Shown here piece after piece: positions 11,973 through 25,300 of a DNA stretch of 64,000 nucleotides (position 1 is the first letter of the stretch; each line of letters starts with the position of its first letter). The position numbers and the translations under genes are program-made. The DNA is taken from the NCBI RefSeq assembly GCF_000003815.2, contig NC_049990.1, positions 18,134,768-18,198,767 on the forward strand, read 5' to 3'. The notes beneath the pieces are model-generated. The model worked only from the letters and a program-made list of their open reading frames with translations, ran no database searches and was not told the DNA's origin. Source of the DNA: Branchiostoma floridae. Taxonomy: Eukaryota; Chordata; Leptocardii; Amphioxiformes; Branchiostomatidae.

Positions 11973-14175
11973 TACTTGCTGAAGTAACACATCCCTTTTT
12001 TTATCATTTGTCAGAACACAGTAAAAACCACCACAGCCCCAAAACTGAGCAGCACAATCGGTGTTACAGACGAATCGTTAACAAGTGCATTCCAAGGGCA
12101 ATTGTGGCTTGGTATCTGAAAGAGCTATTCTTAGAAGGCACATGAAGTCCACAAGGGGCAAAGGACTAACAGACTATGGAAATGTTCATTCATTGTCATG
12201 TTTTCAAGGAATATGATTCCATTGTAAGAATTGTACATTGAGATACAAATCCATCATATTTTAACCCTCCAGACAAAATAACTTTCAGGTCTGAAGTACC
12301 AGAACACAGATAATACATCTAGAACTCCAGGCTTAAAGCTCCAGATACAATGTAAGCATAGTACAAAATTCTACACAAGGCTCAAAACAACTGACAGCTT
12401 TGTATGTTATGTATAGCTTACAGTTGATTGCATTGAACTATATGAACAAGCTTCTATCCCCCCCCCCTCCATTTCTGCCACACTGTAAGTTTCCCTTATG
12501 TTTTCCACAATTGTCACTGATGTATAGATTCATATTTCTTTTAACACTTTCTTACATATTCGATGACACTTACAATGACACTTAAAATGTTTTTAGCTTG
12601 CGAATCAAGAGCTTTGGCAATCCTGGCACTAGAATGTTTCTCTTCTAATTACAAAGATGTCTATTTTCTATTCCTCACAAAATGTTTGGCGAGTTACATG
12701 TCCTTTCAACATCTATCCATCTGTGACTTCCTAGTGACTTTAAAGTAAACTATGATTACAGAAACCAACATTGGAGCCAATGTCAGCATTGGAGAGTACA
12801 AAATCATTGCACTTCTTACACTGTATTTCATGTTGAACTACAAATATCACCAAAACCTCTAGTGTTCACAAAGTCTCTAATCAATGTAATAACCTACCAA
12901 GTCGTGTAAGATAGCACAGACCTCTGGAAATGTGCCATAAAGTCTTACATAGTACGAGGCATGTATATAACTCCAGAACACCACCATTTCATATGTCACT
13001 ACCATGTTATAACCTGCTGTAAGTGACACGATGAGGTTTTTGACTTAGACACAACTCAGATACTCTTAGAGTACCATATTTTCACCAGAAAGGACTGTCA
13101 AGACCTTATAGAAAAATGGGTCACCAGCATCTAATTGGCTGTGACATATTATCAGATGGGGGGAAGAAATATATGCCAACAGAACAATTGTGGAAAACAT
13201 TGTATACTAGTACTATTTTTACAGAACAGATTTGTAATGTAGCCCCTCTCGTCTACTCTCCAATCAGAATTTAGACTCTGCCTTTTTTTGGACGTTTGCT
13301 TGTTTTCGGAATTTTTATCAAGCTTTCCACTTTGCCAAACTGGCTCGCAGACCAAAAGAAAACGTGACAAAATGGAAATCTTGACAAAAACGTCTATGAA
13401 GACTTCCAAAAGAAGCCAAAGCCTAACCTTTGCTTTGAGAGTACCTATTGCCACTACCACCACTGATATGTACTTGACCATGTACTTCTTTCCTTGTAAC
13501 TATAACCAAAAATACAAGCCCCAAGTCCTGTGTATTTTCTGTTCAACAGCATGCATTTCATATGTTCCTGTTAATAGGAGTCTCCTGTTGCATTTTTTCC
13601 ATGTCTGTGTGCTTTTATGTACAGGCAGCTGTAAGCTTATGTACAGATTCTAGGCTTTGTGCCTTGATACAGCATACTATGGAAGAAAAAAATAGTTGCC
13701 AAGGCTTCAGACCATTGCTGGACAAATAAGAACATACATTTCTTGGTAACAGTACATGATAAACAAGTATTCTCTTCCTTTTTGTTGTTCACTTTTTATG
13801 TTTTGGACGTATCTCCTACTGTCTTAATGCTGGGTATTTTCTTGGAAACCAACGACAGCAATAACAGTATGTGCAAACTGAATGAAAAATTGACAAAAGT
13901 TGGTAAATGCTGCCAGCATTGCAAAAGCTGTAATATATTTATTTCCTCTTGTCATGAAGCTAAGCGAGAATTTTCAAGAAGAACATTGAAGGATAAGTCT
14001 TTTCACTTGTTACTATTCTGTGTAGAGTTGAGTTAGTTCCAGGTATGAATTTGTTCATTTTTGTCTTGTCAGATTTAGTGTAGTTTTGCCATTTCATTTG
14101 TTAAGATGATGTAGAATTGTATATGGAGATTGATGTACTCCATTCTGGACATTTTCAACTCAAAGTGGAATTAAA
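11973..14175 (+). other. Probable TRIP12 3' UTR and downstream sequence
   Basis: This AT-rich stretch has no convincing coding exon; the short open frames show no family resemblance. A variant poly(A) signal (attaaa, 14170-14175) is the best candidate 3' end. It also contains a diverged MITE at 13254-13443. The extent of the UTR is inferred only from the absence of other genes before 15 kb. Confidence 0.45.
13254..13443. mobile_element. Diverged MITE related to the 23004-23251 element
   Basis: It starts tactctccaatcag and ends gctttgagagta, with inner cctaacctttgc matching the same positions of the better preserved element at 23004-23251. I see no clear target-site duplication. Confidence 0.5.
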
Positions 14176-15010
14176 CTTTATTTGCAAAATGTCCGCAAAA
14201 CATATTTCCAGTACTCGTTTCTGTGTCCTGACTTAGGTAACTTAGTACAAGATAGAGAACTTTTTAAAAGGTTTCCTCACTTAGTTGTTTTGTTTATTTG
14301 TAGCTTTTATCATTGTACAGTTTCATTGCAGCAATATGTACCTAAGTGCTGTATTTACTCTTAGAAGAAATTGAAATGAAGTTATGACAGTAGGATTTGA
14401 TGACTCCATCTACATGGTCCAAAAATCGTTTTAGAATTCCTTCATACCCAGTTATCAATATTCAGTACAACTGCAGCTCTTTATAAATCTAATTGAGAAA
14501 ACAATGCAAAGTGAAAATGTTAATTTTGCTAGGGAGGAAACCTTGAATAGAATGCACTTTCATATGAATGTTAAAGCAGCTGTCACATTTAATACCCTAA
14601 TCGCTTGCTCTTCATTTTGGACACCTATTTCTATATGTAACGTTAGTATAATTTTTAATATGATTTGCTTTAGATTTGATGCGTTCAATATTGAATTTAA
14701 TGGCAAGGAATTCCAGACACAATATTTGAGCAAGCCCGGCGTCAAAGGTTCAAAACTATCACTAGCTCGTTTTTTGCCCCCCTGAAGCAAAGTGGATTTT
14801 TGTCCTTTGGATCTGCAAATATCGTCTGCACGCCCAAATCCGTCGTTTCCACGTAAACAAAGGCGCAATGTTTTGTGAGAAAAAACCCCAACATAATTTG
14901 CATTGTATTCCCCTGATTCCCGAAGACACTGTGTTAAACTGGGCGTGTAACGTAATCCTCCTCGGTCTCACCTGAGCAGCTTACCTTTCTTTCATATGCA
15001 AATTTTAGTT
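14176..15010. other. Intergenic region, TRIP12 to CFAP97D2-like
   Basis: No coding exon or RNA gene recognised. The last 250 bp become less AT-rich toward the downstream gene and probably contain its promoter. Confidence 0.4.
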
Positions 15011-15024
15011 TTCACCATGGCAAC
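15011..15024 (+). promoter_or_regulatory. RFX X-box-like motif upstream of the CFAP97D2-like gene
   Basis: The sequence ttcaccatggcaac fits the RFX consensus GTNRCC-(N0-3)-RGYAAC except at the first base. It lies 133 bp before the start codon. RFX factors commonly drive ciliary genes through such sites, which suits the gene product. An E-box (cacgtg, 15028-15033) follows immediately. Functional use is inferred. Confidence 0.5.
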
Positions 15025-15156
15025 GGTCACGTGGTGACAACCTGTGCGTGCTTGGTGACCGGCGGGGGCATAGAGGTTCATTCAGCAAAAAGCCAGGCCG
15101 ACTTGCGGAAGGGTTTTAGTAATTTCTCGGCGGATTTTTATCGGGAAACTTTGAAG

Positions 15157-18100
15157 ATGCATCGGGCCTACCAACCGATCACCCCGGCTGGCAACAAGTT
15201 GTTACAGCAGAAATGGGACGACAAATACTACAACGAGCACAGGGACTTGGTAAGGCGATTTTTAGTGAGGAAATGTTCAGCGTAGACTAGCACTGCATTT
15301 CCGGATTTCTCTCTCTTAAGACTATGAAAAGTCTGCATGTACAAGTTTTGAGTCGTTTTGATCGGGAAGGGTTCAAGTAATCTATGTTTGTGTTGTATTT
15401 CTATACTTTTCCGTGGATACGTCTATAAAAGGAAATAAATATTCTTGTTGAACTTTTGGCCCTCAGTTTGCCCTATCACCATGGTGCTTTAGAACGGCCT
15501 CAGAAACTTCCATATATCCCTTTGTCGACCCGTTCTTGTCTGCTCGTAAAAGTTGTCTTTCAAACAACTTCTAGAATAATCCAAACCCCTTTCTTAACAA
15601 TTCAGAAGGAAAGAGTTCTGGTCATGTTGTTAAAACCTTCAAAGTTTTCACGTAACCGCGTGCTAAACTCAATACAAAAACATTACAGAGAAGAGAGCCT
15701 CATTTAAGAGGACCCTTAAAATCGATCTTGTTTTAAGTTTTCACGGTCTAAATTTGATACCCGGATCCACAGCTATGCCGACCAATTCAGGAGAAAATTG
15801 CGCCCAATTCTAGACAAGTTGTGTTTGTGCAACAATTAGGTTCGACTTGTTCAAATACCAGCCAGGGAGACGCAACCCTAATCAACACGCTGTTTACTGT
15901 ACTTTACTTCTACTGATAGCCACAATTTGACGCACTATTAAGACGTATCGAAGCCGAAACAGCCCGTCATAATATTTTATTCAAGAGGCTGCATCTGCGG
16001 GTACATTGTTTTTATTGTGTGCAGTACTCTCAAGGGTTACCATAAAACGTTTCCAAGGACAATTAAAGGTGATGGAAAATATTTGTAAAAGGAAGGAAAC
16101 TTAAATAGACATTTCGATTTTAAGGTTAGAATCATGTTAAGAATAAGAGTTATTTCAAACTGTTTTCTGTGTTGGTTAGATTAGCTACAAAATACAGTAC
16201 AAATCTAGTTAACGTTGCCTAAACTTAAAAGGGACTAGGTAGGTAGGTAGGTAAACTTAAAATTTATCATTTCAAATCCTTTCCATGTCTTTTGGTATAT
16301 ATAGCAGTGCTACACTCTGTTTTTATAGCCCTTGGGCCACATAGTTGTGCATAAACAACAAAACATGGCTTGGTGACAAAATGCAGGCTGTATATGCAAC
16401 TTCTACATTGGCTGTTTTTGTTTTGAATTTCAGGTCCGGACAGCAAAGCCGATGGTAGACACGAGGGCCCCTCGTACATACGTGCACATGCACATGAAGC
16501 TTAGAAAACTACAGGTGAGTATCGGTTTTGTTGGAACGATCAAAACTTCAGGTGTTCTTTTGGAGAGGGAGAGACTTTTGTTAGGCGATGTTGATTCGGT
16601 TATATGTATATCATCCTTTGGTAAAAAAACTGATGCGAGCGTGCAAATAAAAGGAATGTCCATCAAGTGGGGGTAGCACCGTCTTCCAGAAGGGACATAG
16701 AATGGAGGTCCCATGTTTAGTGTTAGAGGAGGTGCCTCACAGCATGTAACAAGGGGATTATCATTATAGGGCTAGCGACCCCTCCCTGTAAAAATGTAAC
16801 CCTCAGGGCCTGCTACAGAGACAGCAAGGAAACTTGCTGCCCTATGTGCCACTAGGCCCTACAAGGGGTACAACAATACAGTAACAACAACAACTGTTTT
16901 CACAGTATTATCTTTTGAAGTATAATACCACAACTTTCGTTTGAAGTACAAATGGACCTTTAACAGATTGAAAGTTAAATGATCTATAAAAGTGCCCAAT
17001 TGATAGTAACTGAGCAGAAACTAACAGTAAATGTCAGTAATTGCCATATGGATTTCAGTGCTGTATTGACAGTGAAAGAAGAGTGAAAAGTATTAACTTG
17101 CATAGCATTAATGTTTCAGTAAGACAGCAGAAGCTGATTTGCTGAAAATTTCCTGAAATTATACTGCTAGTAATCAATCAGTACCTGACAGTAAATTTTC
17201 AGTACTGATGGTTTGCCAGTGGTTCTGTTGGACCTTCTTGGTTAATCTGTGCTGAAAGGGGTTGTTTTAGCAGAGCATGACATCTGCATTTTTGTCAGAA
17301 CCCTCCCCTCATTCAGGCCCAGTCATTCGCATCATGGCTCTCAGCTTACAGTGTGACCTTCGGACAGGCAAACTGGATGTCTGTGTCTCTGTGTGCGAAC
17401 CTCTTCTGGTTGGCCCCATTCTTAAATAGCCTGTGTTGGCCAGTTGATTAGTTTATTCCCCTACAAAATGTGCACAAAAGCCTCTCTAGCATCCATTTAG
17501 AAGACAGTTAAGCTGAGCGCTGAAGTTTCTACGGCAACCCAAACACACATACCCCAGTGTAAGACAAATATGCCCTTCAGTATGGATTGTTTTAAAAGGG
17601 CAGATTGCGATTGATCGCAGCATCAATATGTGTTCTTTTTGGACCATGGTCTCTACTTGCACAAGGGATACTGTTGTAGAACACCTGTGCAAAATCCCTG
17701 CTTGTAAATCATCGTGTATCTGCAAAAGAGGTCTACAACCATGCAATTCAAAGGGACCTTCATCGTTGACTGCCTAGGTGATATGTTGTAGCGCTAAATC
17801 ATGTCAAGAAAGTCTAATTAACATTTGGGAAAAGCAGGATTAAATTTGGCCCCCTAAACATTAGACCAATACACCTGACAACATCTCATCCAGTACCTAA
17901 CCCCAACCCTAACCCCTAACCCCAAACCGGGAGCCAGAATCTTGGCAGGCCCTTTGATACAGAAGCTAATTGCAATACCACCACATGCTACTTTAACTAG
18001 TTGGAATGAAAGAAGGATACACAACTAATGGAACCTAAGAGCCTTCCAAAAAAAGTAGGGCATTGTTGTTTGTAAATAAATCAGCCAGAAGAATGATCTC

Positions 18101-21100
18101 ATCTACAGAATATCTTACACCCGTGGACTGTGTGTTTAGTCAGCATAATGTGAGTCATTTGACCCATGGGGAGGGGGGTATGTTATCCTTTGTATGGTTC
18201 TACAGAAAGCTGCTGAACAATTAGCAAAATTAGCACTGAAAACTCAAGCTCATAACAAGAGGTTTGTTTGTCAAAGTGAAAAGGAAGGCGAATGTGGTTG
18301 ACGTACATCCCGTGTTACCGTACAATAGATGTTTTCTGGTAGTGATTTCAGGTAATGGCATGCTAAAGCCACTGTTTTCAAAACACCATGAACAAGATAC
18401 GCATCAAAACCTGAATGCTGTTGAATGAGAAGCATTTTTCTGTTTGAATCTATCTGCCACTGAATTTCTACATCGTTCATTCGTTTGTAAGACTGGTGAA
18501 AATTGATTGCTGCTGTGGGACTGTATCGACAGTGATTGAATCGCATGCGGATCAAAAATTGATATTGTTTGTAGTGAAAACAGGTATTGTTGACACAACA
18601 GTGGGGCACACCTGCATGGTTTGTTTGCATAAAGTCGTAGGCTGGGGCCCGTATGTACTAGCACTGTCAGTCATCCACGGTCATGGCGTGCCGTTCCCTA
18701 GTATTTCTCTACAATACGCAAATAAAGGCTGTGGTGAAATGGAGTCCCTTCAAACTGTATAATAGGATTCCGAAGTTTATTGCAAAGGACGACTTATTTC
18801 AGGCCCAGAATGAATATCAACATAGCTAACCTGACAGTTACAACAAACTGGTTGCTAGACACCAACGTAGGGAAAAGTAGCCAGTCAAAACTTGCTTTGT
18901 ATTCAGCTTCTGTCTTTTACATTCTTAATTCAATTTATTTCAATTCAGTAACTGTCACATTTTGAGGCAGACACATGATTGTGGTGGATTACATTAATTT
19001 TAGCCACTTTCCGATGAAAAAAAGAGATAATTTTGACAAAAATGCAGGTTTCACAGAATAAGATACATTTTTGGGGGGTTGCAGGCATTAGCTCAAATTT
19101 CAGTGGGAGAAAATTGGTATAATTTAGTGGATGACATCATCTTTTGTAACTTGTTGCCAAGCAGTCAGTATTTTTCAAACCTTTGTCAATGTCAGATAAG
19201 AACAGAAGTCTCTCCCTTCTTTGGAGTCTTCAATTCACAAACAATGTAAGGGTGGTTACTGATATCATTCCCTTGAAGACCATTTCTTAAGAACGACAGC
19301 AGAAATTGCGGATTACCGGTAACCCCCAGTCCAGGTGTGACAGACAGCAGATAGCATCGCCCAGCATTGTTTGAACTTTTTCATCCATTCAGCACAATTT
19401 TCCAGAGTATGATCTAATGGTTCAATCCTTTGTTGTGAAATGAGGGCTTAAAAGCTTATTAGTTGGAAGGAGATTCTATCAGTCAGGTATTAGGTGAAAA
19501 TTCTTCTTTTGTGCATGCAAATTTGGGTTTTGGGGAGAAAATTGAGCAGCAAGCACTGCACGAAACGAAAGATTTCCACGAGTTCCCAACATTGTGCACG
19601 ATGGTGAAACTTGACGTGTCCTCACCGTGGGCACAGGTTTCCACGTACCGCCTGTTCCCGCGTGCCCCTACAATGAAAATCTGTGCGCACGATAGGGCAC
19701 GCGAAGAGCCCACGCGTCCCACTGTTGCACACTTCCCGTGTTGAACAATTATCGTTAACAAAGGAGGGCTGAGAAGGGTCTGATAATTTACTTATGTGAA
19801 TTGCCAAGTAAAAATACCCAGAACGCTTGCCACATTTCGGTCTGTACTTGTGGGAAAATCAATAATGAAACCGACGCCAACAGTACGCGAAATAAGATTT
19901 GCAACACAATCGTGCCGCGAAACAAGCAAACTACTTTACCTCTATTTACAGATAACGTGTAAGATAAAAGTCACTAGTGAAACAACATATTCAATTTCAA
20001 GGGATGTGCCCGATTTCTGTAACTAAACATATGAATTGTTTTCTATGCAACATTACATGAATTGATTGTCATCTAGGCTTTAACCTGGAGTGCGGCGCCT
20101 ATCAACAGATAGATTGTATTAGATTGAAGTGTTGTTTTTTGGTCGGTCGGCTTTGTTTATACAGTATATCAACGCCGCATTTCGACACTATGTTGGATCT
20201 GCATTGTACTGACTCCTTGTTAGTAAAAGTTTGAATCGATTTTTTTCGACAAAGATATTTAGGTTATGGAGAACTTCAATATTTTTATAGTTCACTTTCA
20301 CAGTGTAATTTTTGGTTTATATCGGTAATATGGAGATTGTCTGCCTGGCTTGGTTTTTGGTTGAATATTGAGGGGCGGAAGTTTGACCCGCCATGTAGTT
20401 GAATACTAATCAACTCAGCAAATTTCTGTCACAAGTGGGTACTACCGACCATTAAAGTCAAGTATTAAAGCAAGGTGAAAAGCAAGAAGGTTAACTACTG
20501 GACTTCCACAAGCACCCATCCCCTAATACACATTTCATTGTTTTGTTTTGAAAACATGGCGCCCCGACGCGCGAGTCTCATAGCCTCCGTCGCAGGCTAC
20601 GAGGAGGGTTGGATTTTATACATGCGATTTGTATATTTAATAAAACAATGATATCGATACACAAGAAAAGCTCAAGCTTCCTGTAGTACTTGTAGAACGC
20701 AGGGCATTATGTACAAACTCCTTGATGTGACATACAGTATACACAGATAGTATATACAATGAGTTATTGTGTCTGTTTGTATTCAAATACCCACCGAAGT
20801 AGCCAATCGTATTTCACACATGAGGTTGGTGTTTGAAAATGAGGACCAATCAACACACGTGTCCCAATTTTCAAACCTGTGACGGTTGTCATTTCAAATC
20901 TTCTCATTCAGAGTGCTTTTACGCTGCGCAGACCGGCCGATAGCTAGTATTTGATCGCACGACAAACAGCGCAGGTAAACTTATTGAGAGCTTGGGAATG
21001 ATTCTACGTCAAGACCGGACATTATCTTGCCATCGAATTGTATTCCACTGCTAGTGCCACGGGACCAAATTCTACTTTCAGAGCAACGACTGGCTTCCTG

Positions 21101-22297
21101 ACTATTACCCAGTCTACCGAGGCTCGGGCGGGCTCTCTGTGGGTGGGGTGTGGTGATCCCCGCCGCTCGGATCGCCAGACGCGCCCCTGCCTGATATCTC
21201 TACGTGGTACACAAGTTTCTGTCCGGTCGGCTTGGGTGATTTGGAGTTCCTTCGGCTCCGTGGAGGCCCTACATGTTTCACGATGGATTGGATACCACAT
21301 ACAGTTACGTGACTTGCACGTCCACGCTTGCAATTCTGCAACGACGATGTGATAAATGCATATTACTCTTGACTAGCAACTGTTTGTCTAAAAGGACACT
21401 TGGACATCATAGTGTACAGAGCAGGAATGCTGAATTCAAGAGACCTACAGGAATTTACTGTCATCAAACTTGGAGCGACTGCACAGTGGAGCAAGGACAA
21501 CATTTACAACGTCCTTGAGTGGAGCGACTGCGGATAACTACACCAAAACAACAGGACGGTGGCTAGTTGGGCAGCCCTGGCTGTGTGTTCTGAACAGCCA
21601 AACCAATAAATAAATAAATGACGGTGGACCGAGGAATCTTTGGAGGCCAAAGGAGCGACGACACTAAGTACATATGAAGGAACGCGTCAGGAGCGGTCGA
21701 ATCTAAAAAAAATAAAACGAAAAATAACGAAAGATAATTCACCATTCAGAACGAATAAAAGCAAACACACTATATACAGGGGAAGGGAAAAGCTGGGAGG
21801 GTAAATTTTTGGGCTGGGAAAGCCCGTGGCAGTGAAAATGACGCCTCTTTTAATGACAAAGGGTGTAATTACGGCGTAGTCGAGGCCCGGGGAGATAATT
21901 AGGTGATAATTAGCCGCCAAATTATGCACCAGTCATTTGCGAGCAAAAGCATACGTCATTAGTTTCCACGCGTACGCACAAGTGTACTAAGGTGGCACAG
22001 CTAGTGCACACGGGTTTCCACAGGAAGGGCACGTAATGCACACGCAAGTGGTCCGTTTACTCGGATTTGCACGGGTGCCCCATATAGGGGCACGTCACGT
22101 TCGCACAGTGGGCACCCGTTGAAACTCGTGGAAACTCTGAATTTACTTGCATGTGTACACGGGTTTGCACAGCGGAAATCTGCCTTTTCGTGCAGTGAAG
22201 AATTGTATAATATGAAAACTGAACAACATAAAGTTATGGCATCTATCGCCTCCATGAAATATAGAGGTCACTGCTTTTGGTGTGTCTGTGTTTCAGT

Positions 22298-22329
<32 letters not shown>

Positions 22330-25300
22330 TTGTGTTTCAGGATATTTGTGGATGGATTATGATGATATTTGGTATGTGGGTAGGGGTTGGGAAGGCAAAG
22401 TTCAAAATCAATTTTGGGTCCTCTGGTATGTGAACTACCATTCTAAAAAATTTTTTTTGAGGATTCTTTTTGTAGATTTGCCTGCATGTAAATGTTATTG
22501 AAAATTACTACGAAATAATTCTTGAACAAGAAGGAGGCATTAATTGTTTTGATGCTTAAAGTATTTCACTGAAATAAATTTCAATTTGCCCTCTGGTACA
22601 ATGTACCAAGTTTGTGGATAATGTGGTTACTGTTGTGGCATCCAAACATAAAATATTCATGAAACATCATCTCACATTAGTGTCCTACTGACAGACCCCA
22701 GGACAGATCATCACTCAGGAAAAAGCGCTTTTGTCACTTCTCATTCTCTAAAGATTTTGATGGACATTAATCATAATTGTGAATGTCATTACATTTACCC
22801 ATGTGACCTGTATTGCATTTAACCCTGGCACAAATAGCATAAAAGAGAATGATAGATATCCATATAGATATGAATATTTAATATATATGGAGCATTGTTC
22901 AGTAGTTTATTTAGGGGTTATAAAATCTCTTGGGTAGGTCTGTTGCTATCAGCAAAGAATAGCTGTCCAAAGCAGATATTACATATAACAGAATACCATC
23001 AGTTACTCTCCAAGCAGAGGTTAGGCTCCGGCTGTTTTATAAACGTTTTTTTTAGTCGTTTTTATCGGGCTTTCTATTTTTTTTTAATATCTTGCTGTGT
23101 CAAAACCTAACCTCTGCCAGCAGGTTTGCTCCGCCCCTAGGTCAGTGCCGGCAGAGGTTTGGCTGGCGTACTTCAAGAAAAATGACAAAATAGAAAGCCC
23201 GATAAAAATGACTAAAAAAACAGCCGGAGCCTAACCTCTGCTTGGAGAGTAACCATCAGTACTAGTGATCCTACATTTCCAGTCTTTAAAATTGCAGAAA
23301 TCAATGGTTTAGAAAATAAGACATTTTCCTTAGCTTATGCCGAAAAACGTATGAAGTAAATTTAGTAAGAGTACTAGTCTAACTCTAAGAATGCTCTGGC
23401 TATATTAAAGCACTACATGAAAGCCACGTGGCATAAAATTGGTACAGCTGTAATGAATTAGCAAGTCAGAAGAGCTCAAATCCCTGCTGTTATGCTTACT
23501 TTCTTTGTTTGAGTGTGTTCCCACAGAAACCGCTCTCGACTGTGCCCAGACGTAATTACAAGTCTGGAGTTAGCTTTTATCCCTTCAAAGTAAGGAGAAA
23601 ATTAGTGACAATCCCTAAGCCTGGTGGATTTAAAACTGTCTATTAATAGTTAGCACACCTTGGTTCCAAGCACACCTTTGAAGATTTGCAAGACTTCATT
23701 GTTATGCATAATAGTTACCGTACATATCTACTTTTGCAGTGGTTCTATTTTGCATTTAGGAGGTTTTTGCTGTATTTTTCAGTTGGAGGTTAGAATATTT
23801 CTGAAGGATAGCAATTGGCGTCTTTGCGCTGTCATGAATTTGAGGTGGGGAAATCACCACAAAAATGTGAAAGCAGACTCACCGCAAATAATTTAAAGAT
23901 GTACAGTCTTTGAATGGCATGTATGATTCAGAAAGGAGTCTTGCTCTTTAGCATATATGGCTTTGACAGAAAGTTTGTCAAAAGAGCTTGAAAGTTTTGT
24001 TGAGCTAAGTTCCCTGACTTAAGCCAGTTACAATGTTCTGTTTTCTAAAGAGCTTAGGATAAAAACTTTTCCTTCAGACTTTGGGGCTCAGATTTCAAGC
24101 AAGGCTCTCCTTATTAAGTCATTGGTTCAGATTCAGTGGGTGATTTACAGTGAGCTTTTCACTGCAGAAGTAAGAAGGGTTATTGGAAAAGAGTCCTTAC
24201 ACAGTGTTGAGTCATATCTCAACTGAAAAAAAGTGAACATTGTCAAACATCAGTGCCTTTTCGACAGGTGAACCAAGTTCCTTATGTAACAACTCTATTG
24301 TTGAGGTTGTGCGAGTAAAAGTACATGTGTTGAACATTGGTTGGTCAGCTGCAGTTAATCAGATATTGTAAACAAAGCCAAAGTCTTACTTCATTCGTCG
24401 TCGTCGTCGTCGTATCCATTTTTGATTATACTGCTGCTGGGATCCCTGTCACAGGGGTAGGCAGCAGTCGGAATAGTCTTCACACTGTGCTGTGATTTAA
24501 TACTCATATATACAGCTGCCAATTTTATCCATTCATTTTCAACAGACCACATATTGAGAAAATCTTGACATTATAAAAGCTAAATGTTGGTAGCAAAAAC
24601 TTTTACCTAAATGCCAAGGGCTCATTCAAATCCATTGAGTGTCCTGTGCATTCATGTGAGTAACATTCCAATAAAGAGAAGAAGAGAATTGATCTTAGAT
24701 AAGTTTAGCTCAATGAGCACATGAGTTAACCTTCTACTGGTTGTGATAGAGAAGACTGAGACACTTTGCACAGCATCTACAGGTTCTTTGTACTGGAAAT
24801 GGACACCTAGTACTAGTAGCTTTTTTTGACAAGTACAATAAGTGATACTGTGGTCCAACAGTGGACCACAGCTTAACGTACATCCTAAGGGCTGCAACCC
24901 TTCCCAGTAGCATGCATGTTGGGTGAGCAACACGGTCGGGATTCAAACCCACAACCTCTTGATCCAGAGGCAGGGTCCCTATTTTAAATGCTAGGTTACT
25001 TGTGTAGTCCTATGGTTAGTGAGTCGCTAACCATAGGACTACACACGTAACCTAGCAAAAGGTTGGGTTTGTTTCCAACATCATGTTAACCGACATTCTC
25101 CCTTGCATTGTCCCCTCAGCTGGAGGAAGAGAGACTGGCTACCATCGAGAGAGACAACCGCATCCTTCTGGAGAAGATGTCTCACATCATGCGCACAAAG
25201 GGCCGCGTGGACAACCGGAACGAATACGAGCACCACAGGTCAGGGGTCAAGTACTGGGCTTTCTGTTAGTCACTATTTTGGGCATCTGACTCTTGTACAT

